A stretch of DNA of 6,686 nucleotides, from assembly GCA_964462445.1 (NCBI GenBank), contig CAYWXG010000070.1, positions 1-6,686 on the forward strand. The letters are read 5' to 3'. The notes beneath the pieces are model-generated. The model saw only the letters and a program-made list of their open reading frames with translations, searched no databases and was not told the origin of the DNA. The position numbers and the translations under genes were made by a program. Of this stretch, positions 6,544 to 6,686 are shown piece after piece. Position 1 is the first letter of the stretch. Each line of letters starts with the position of its first letter. The stretch is from JAGBWK01 sp964462445 (lineage in GTDB: Bacteria > Bacteroidota > Bacteroidia > Bacteroidales > Muribaculaceae).

Positions 6544-6551
6544 CAAAATTA
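6544..6551 (-). promoter_or_regulatory. candidate -7 promoter element of pgk
   Basis: The minus strand reads TAATTTTG, an exact match to TAnnTTTG, 48 bp upstream of the pgk ATG. Initiation a few bases on would give a leader of about 40 nt that is almost wholly A/T, includes the palindrome TTAATTAATTAA (6512-6523), and lacks a Shine-Dalgarno motif. The -33 box is weak: ATTG (6579-6576) is at 24-bp spacing and no TTTG lies at 19-21 bp. Confidence 0.55.
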
Positions 6552-6583
6552 GTGAATTTTTTCCTTATTCTTTCACAATTAAC

Positions 6584-6591
6584 AAAAAAAA
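6584..6591 (-). terminator. T8 tract after the partial upstream gene, possible weak terminator
   Basis: Eight consecutive T on the minus strand begin 8 nt after the stop codon of the partial gene. The only nearby stem is a 5-bp AGTTG/CAACT repeat overlapping the gene's last codons, and it is not adjacent to the T run. Termination here is possible but not well supported; the tract could equally be an upstream A/T element of the pgk promoter. Confidence 0.25.
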
Positions 6592-6599
6592 GCAGTCGA

Positions 6600-6686
6600 T
6601 TAGAAGTTGAGCAACTCCGACATTTGGTCGCGCAATTTACGAGCTTCTTCTGCTGCACGTTCTGCAAAATCAGTTCCTGTTGAAGC
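6600..6686 (-). CDS. C-terminal end of an unidentified protein (partial)
   Basis: An open frame enters from the right edge and ends at a TAA, giving the last 28 residues: ASTGTDFAERAAEEARKL from the edge, then RDQMSELLNF. The frame is in phase with the last base of the window. The stretch is rich in Ala, Glu and Arg, with hydrophobic residues (F7, A11, A15, L18, M22, L25) spaced 3-4 apart, so it should form an amphipathic or coiled-coil helix. It is too short to assign a family. It is on the same strand as pgk, 103 bp upstream of the pgk ATG. It reads as real coding DNA because of its composition and clean stop, but this remains an inference. Confidence 0.6.
   Translation of the reverse strand, partial: ASTGTDFAERAAEEARKLRDQMSELLNF

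Noticed and set aside
1..6686. Search for mobile elements, CRISPR arrays, tRNA/rRNA genes, toxin-antitoxin or defence modules, riboswitches and programmed frameshifts
   Set aside because: No transposase, terminal repeats, regularly spaced repeats, cloverleaf-like sequence, toxin-antitoxin-like gene pair or broken reading frame was seen by eye on either strand; all genes are intact apart from the one cut by the right edge.

Overview
The window looks like chromosomal housekeeping DNA from a member of the Bacteroidales, possibly Muribaculaceae. The family-level placement is an inference from protein flavour and was not tested. Three things support the order. The leaders I could examine lack convincing Shine-Dalgarno sequences and have A/T-rich start contexts. 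Matches to the Bacteroidota -7 promoter element TAnnTTTG lie upstream of the Yip1-like gene, pgk and, less clearly, the aminotransferase gene. The proteins also resemble Bacteroidota versions: a 415-residue PGK, an aminotransferase with an SVSKRYSECGIRIGA active site, and a methyltransferase with a THUMP-like C-terminus.

Layout, left to right. A minus-strand pair comes first: a PLP-dependent class I/II aminotransferase (2580-1381), then a LolC/LolE/FtsX-type ABC transporter permease (1325-81). They are 55 bp apart and probably co-transcribed. A divergent, AT-rich control region (2581-2798) follows; it carries a good plus-strand promoter, a candidate minus-strand promoter, an inverted repeat and several TTTGC/GCAAA motifs. 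The plus-strand pair is a five-helix Yip1-family membrane protein (2799-3350) and smpB (3388-3846), the tmRNA-binding protein of trans-translation. A class I SAM-dependent methyltransferase (5078-3864) converges on smpB with only 17 bp between the stop codons. Phosphoglycerate kinase (pgk, 6496-5249) lies upstream of it on the same strand, separated by a strong intrinsic-terminator hairpin. The right edge holds the last 28 codons of another minus-strand gene.

The genes cover unrelated core functions: amino-acid metabolism, envelope transport, ribosome rescue, RNA or other methylation, and glycolysis. They do not form a single pathway. I see no mobile element, CRISPR array, tRNA, rRNA, defence cassette or phage signature, and no intergenic gap longer than about 220 bp. 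I did not find a new biological system. The observations worth a second look are regulatory palindromes, two under-characterised protein families (Yip1-like and the THUMP-like methyltransferase) and their placement.
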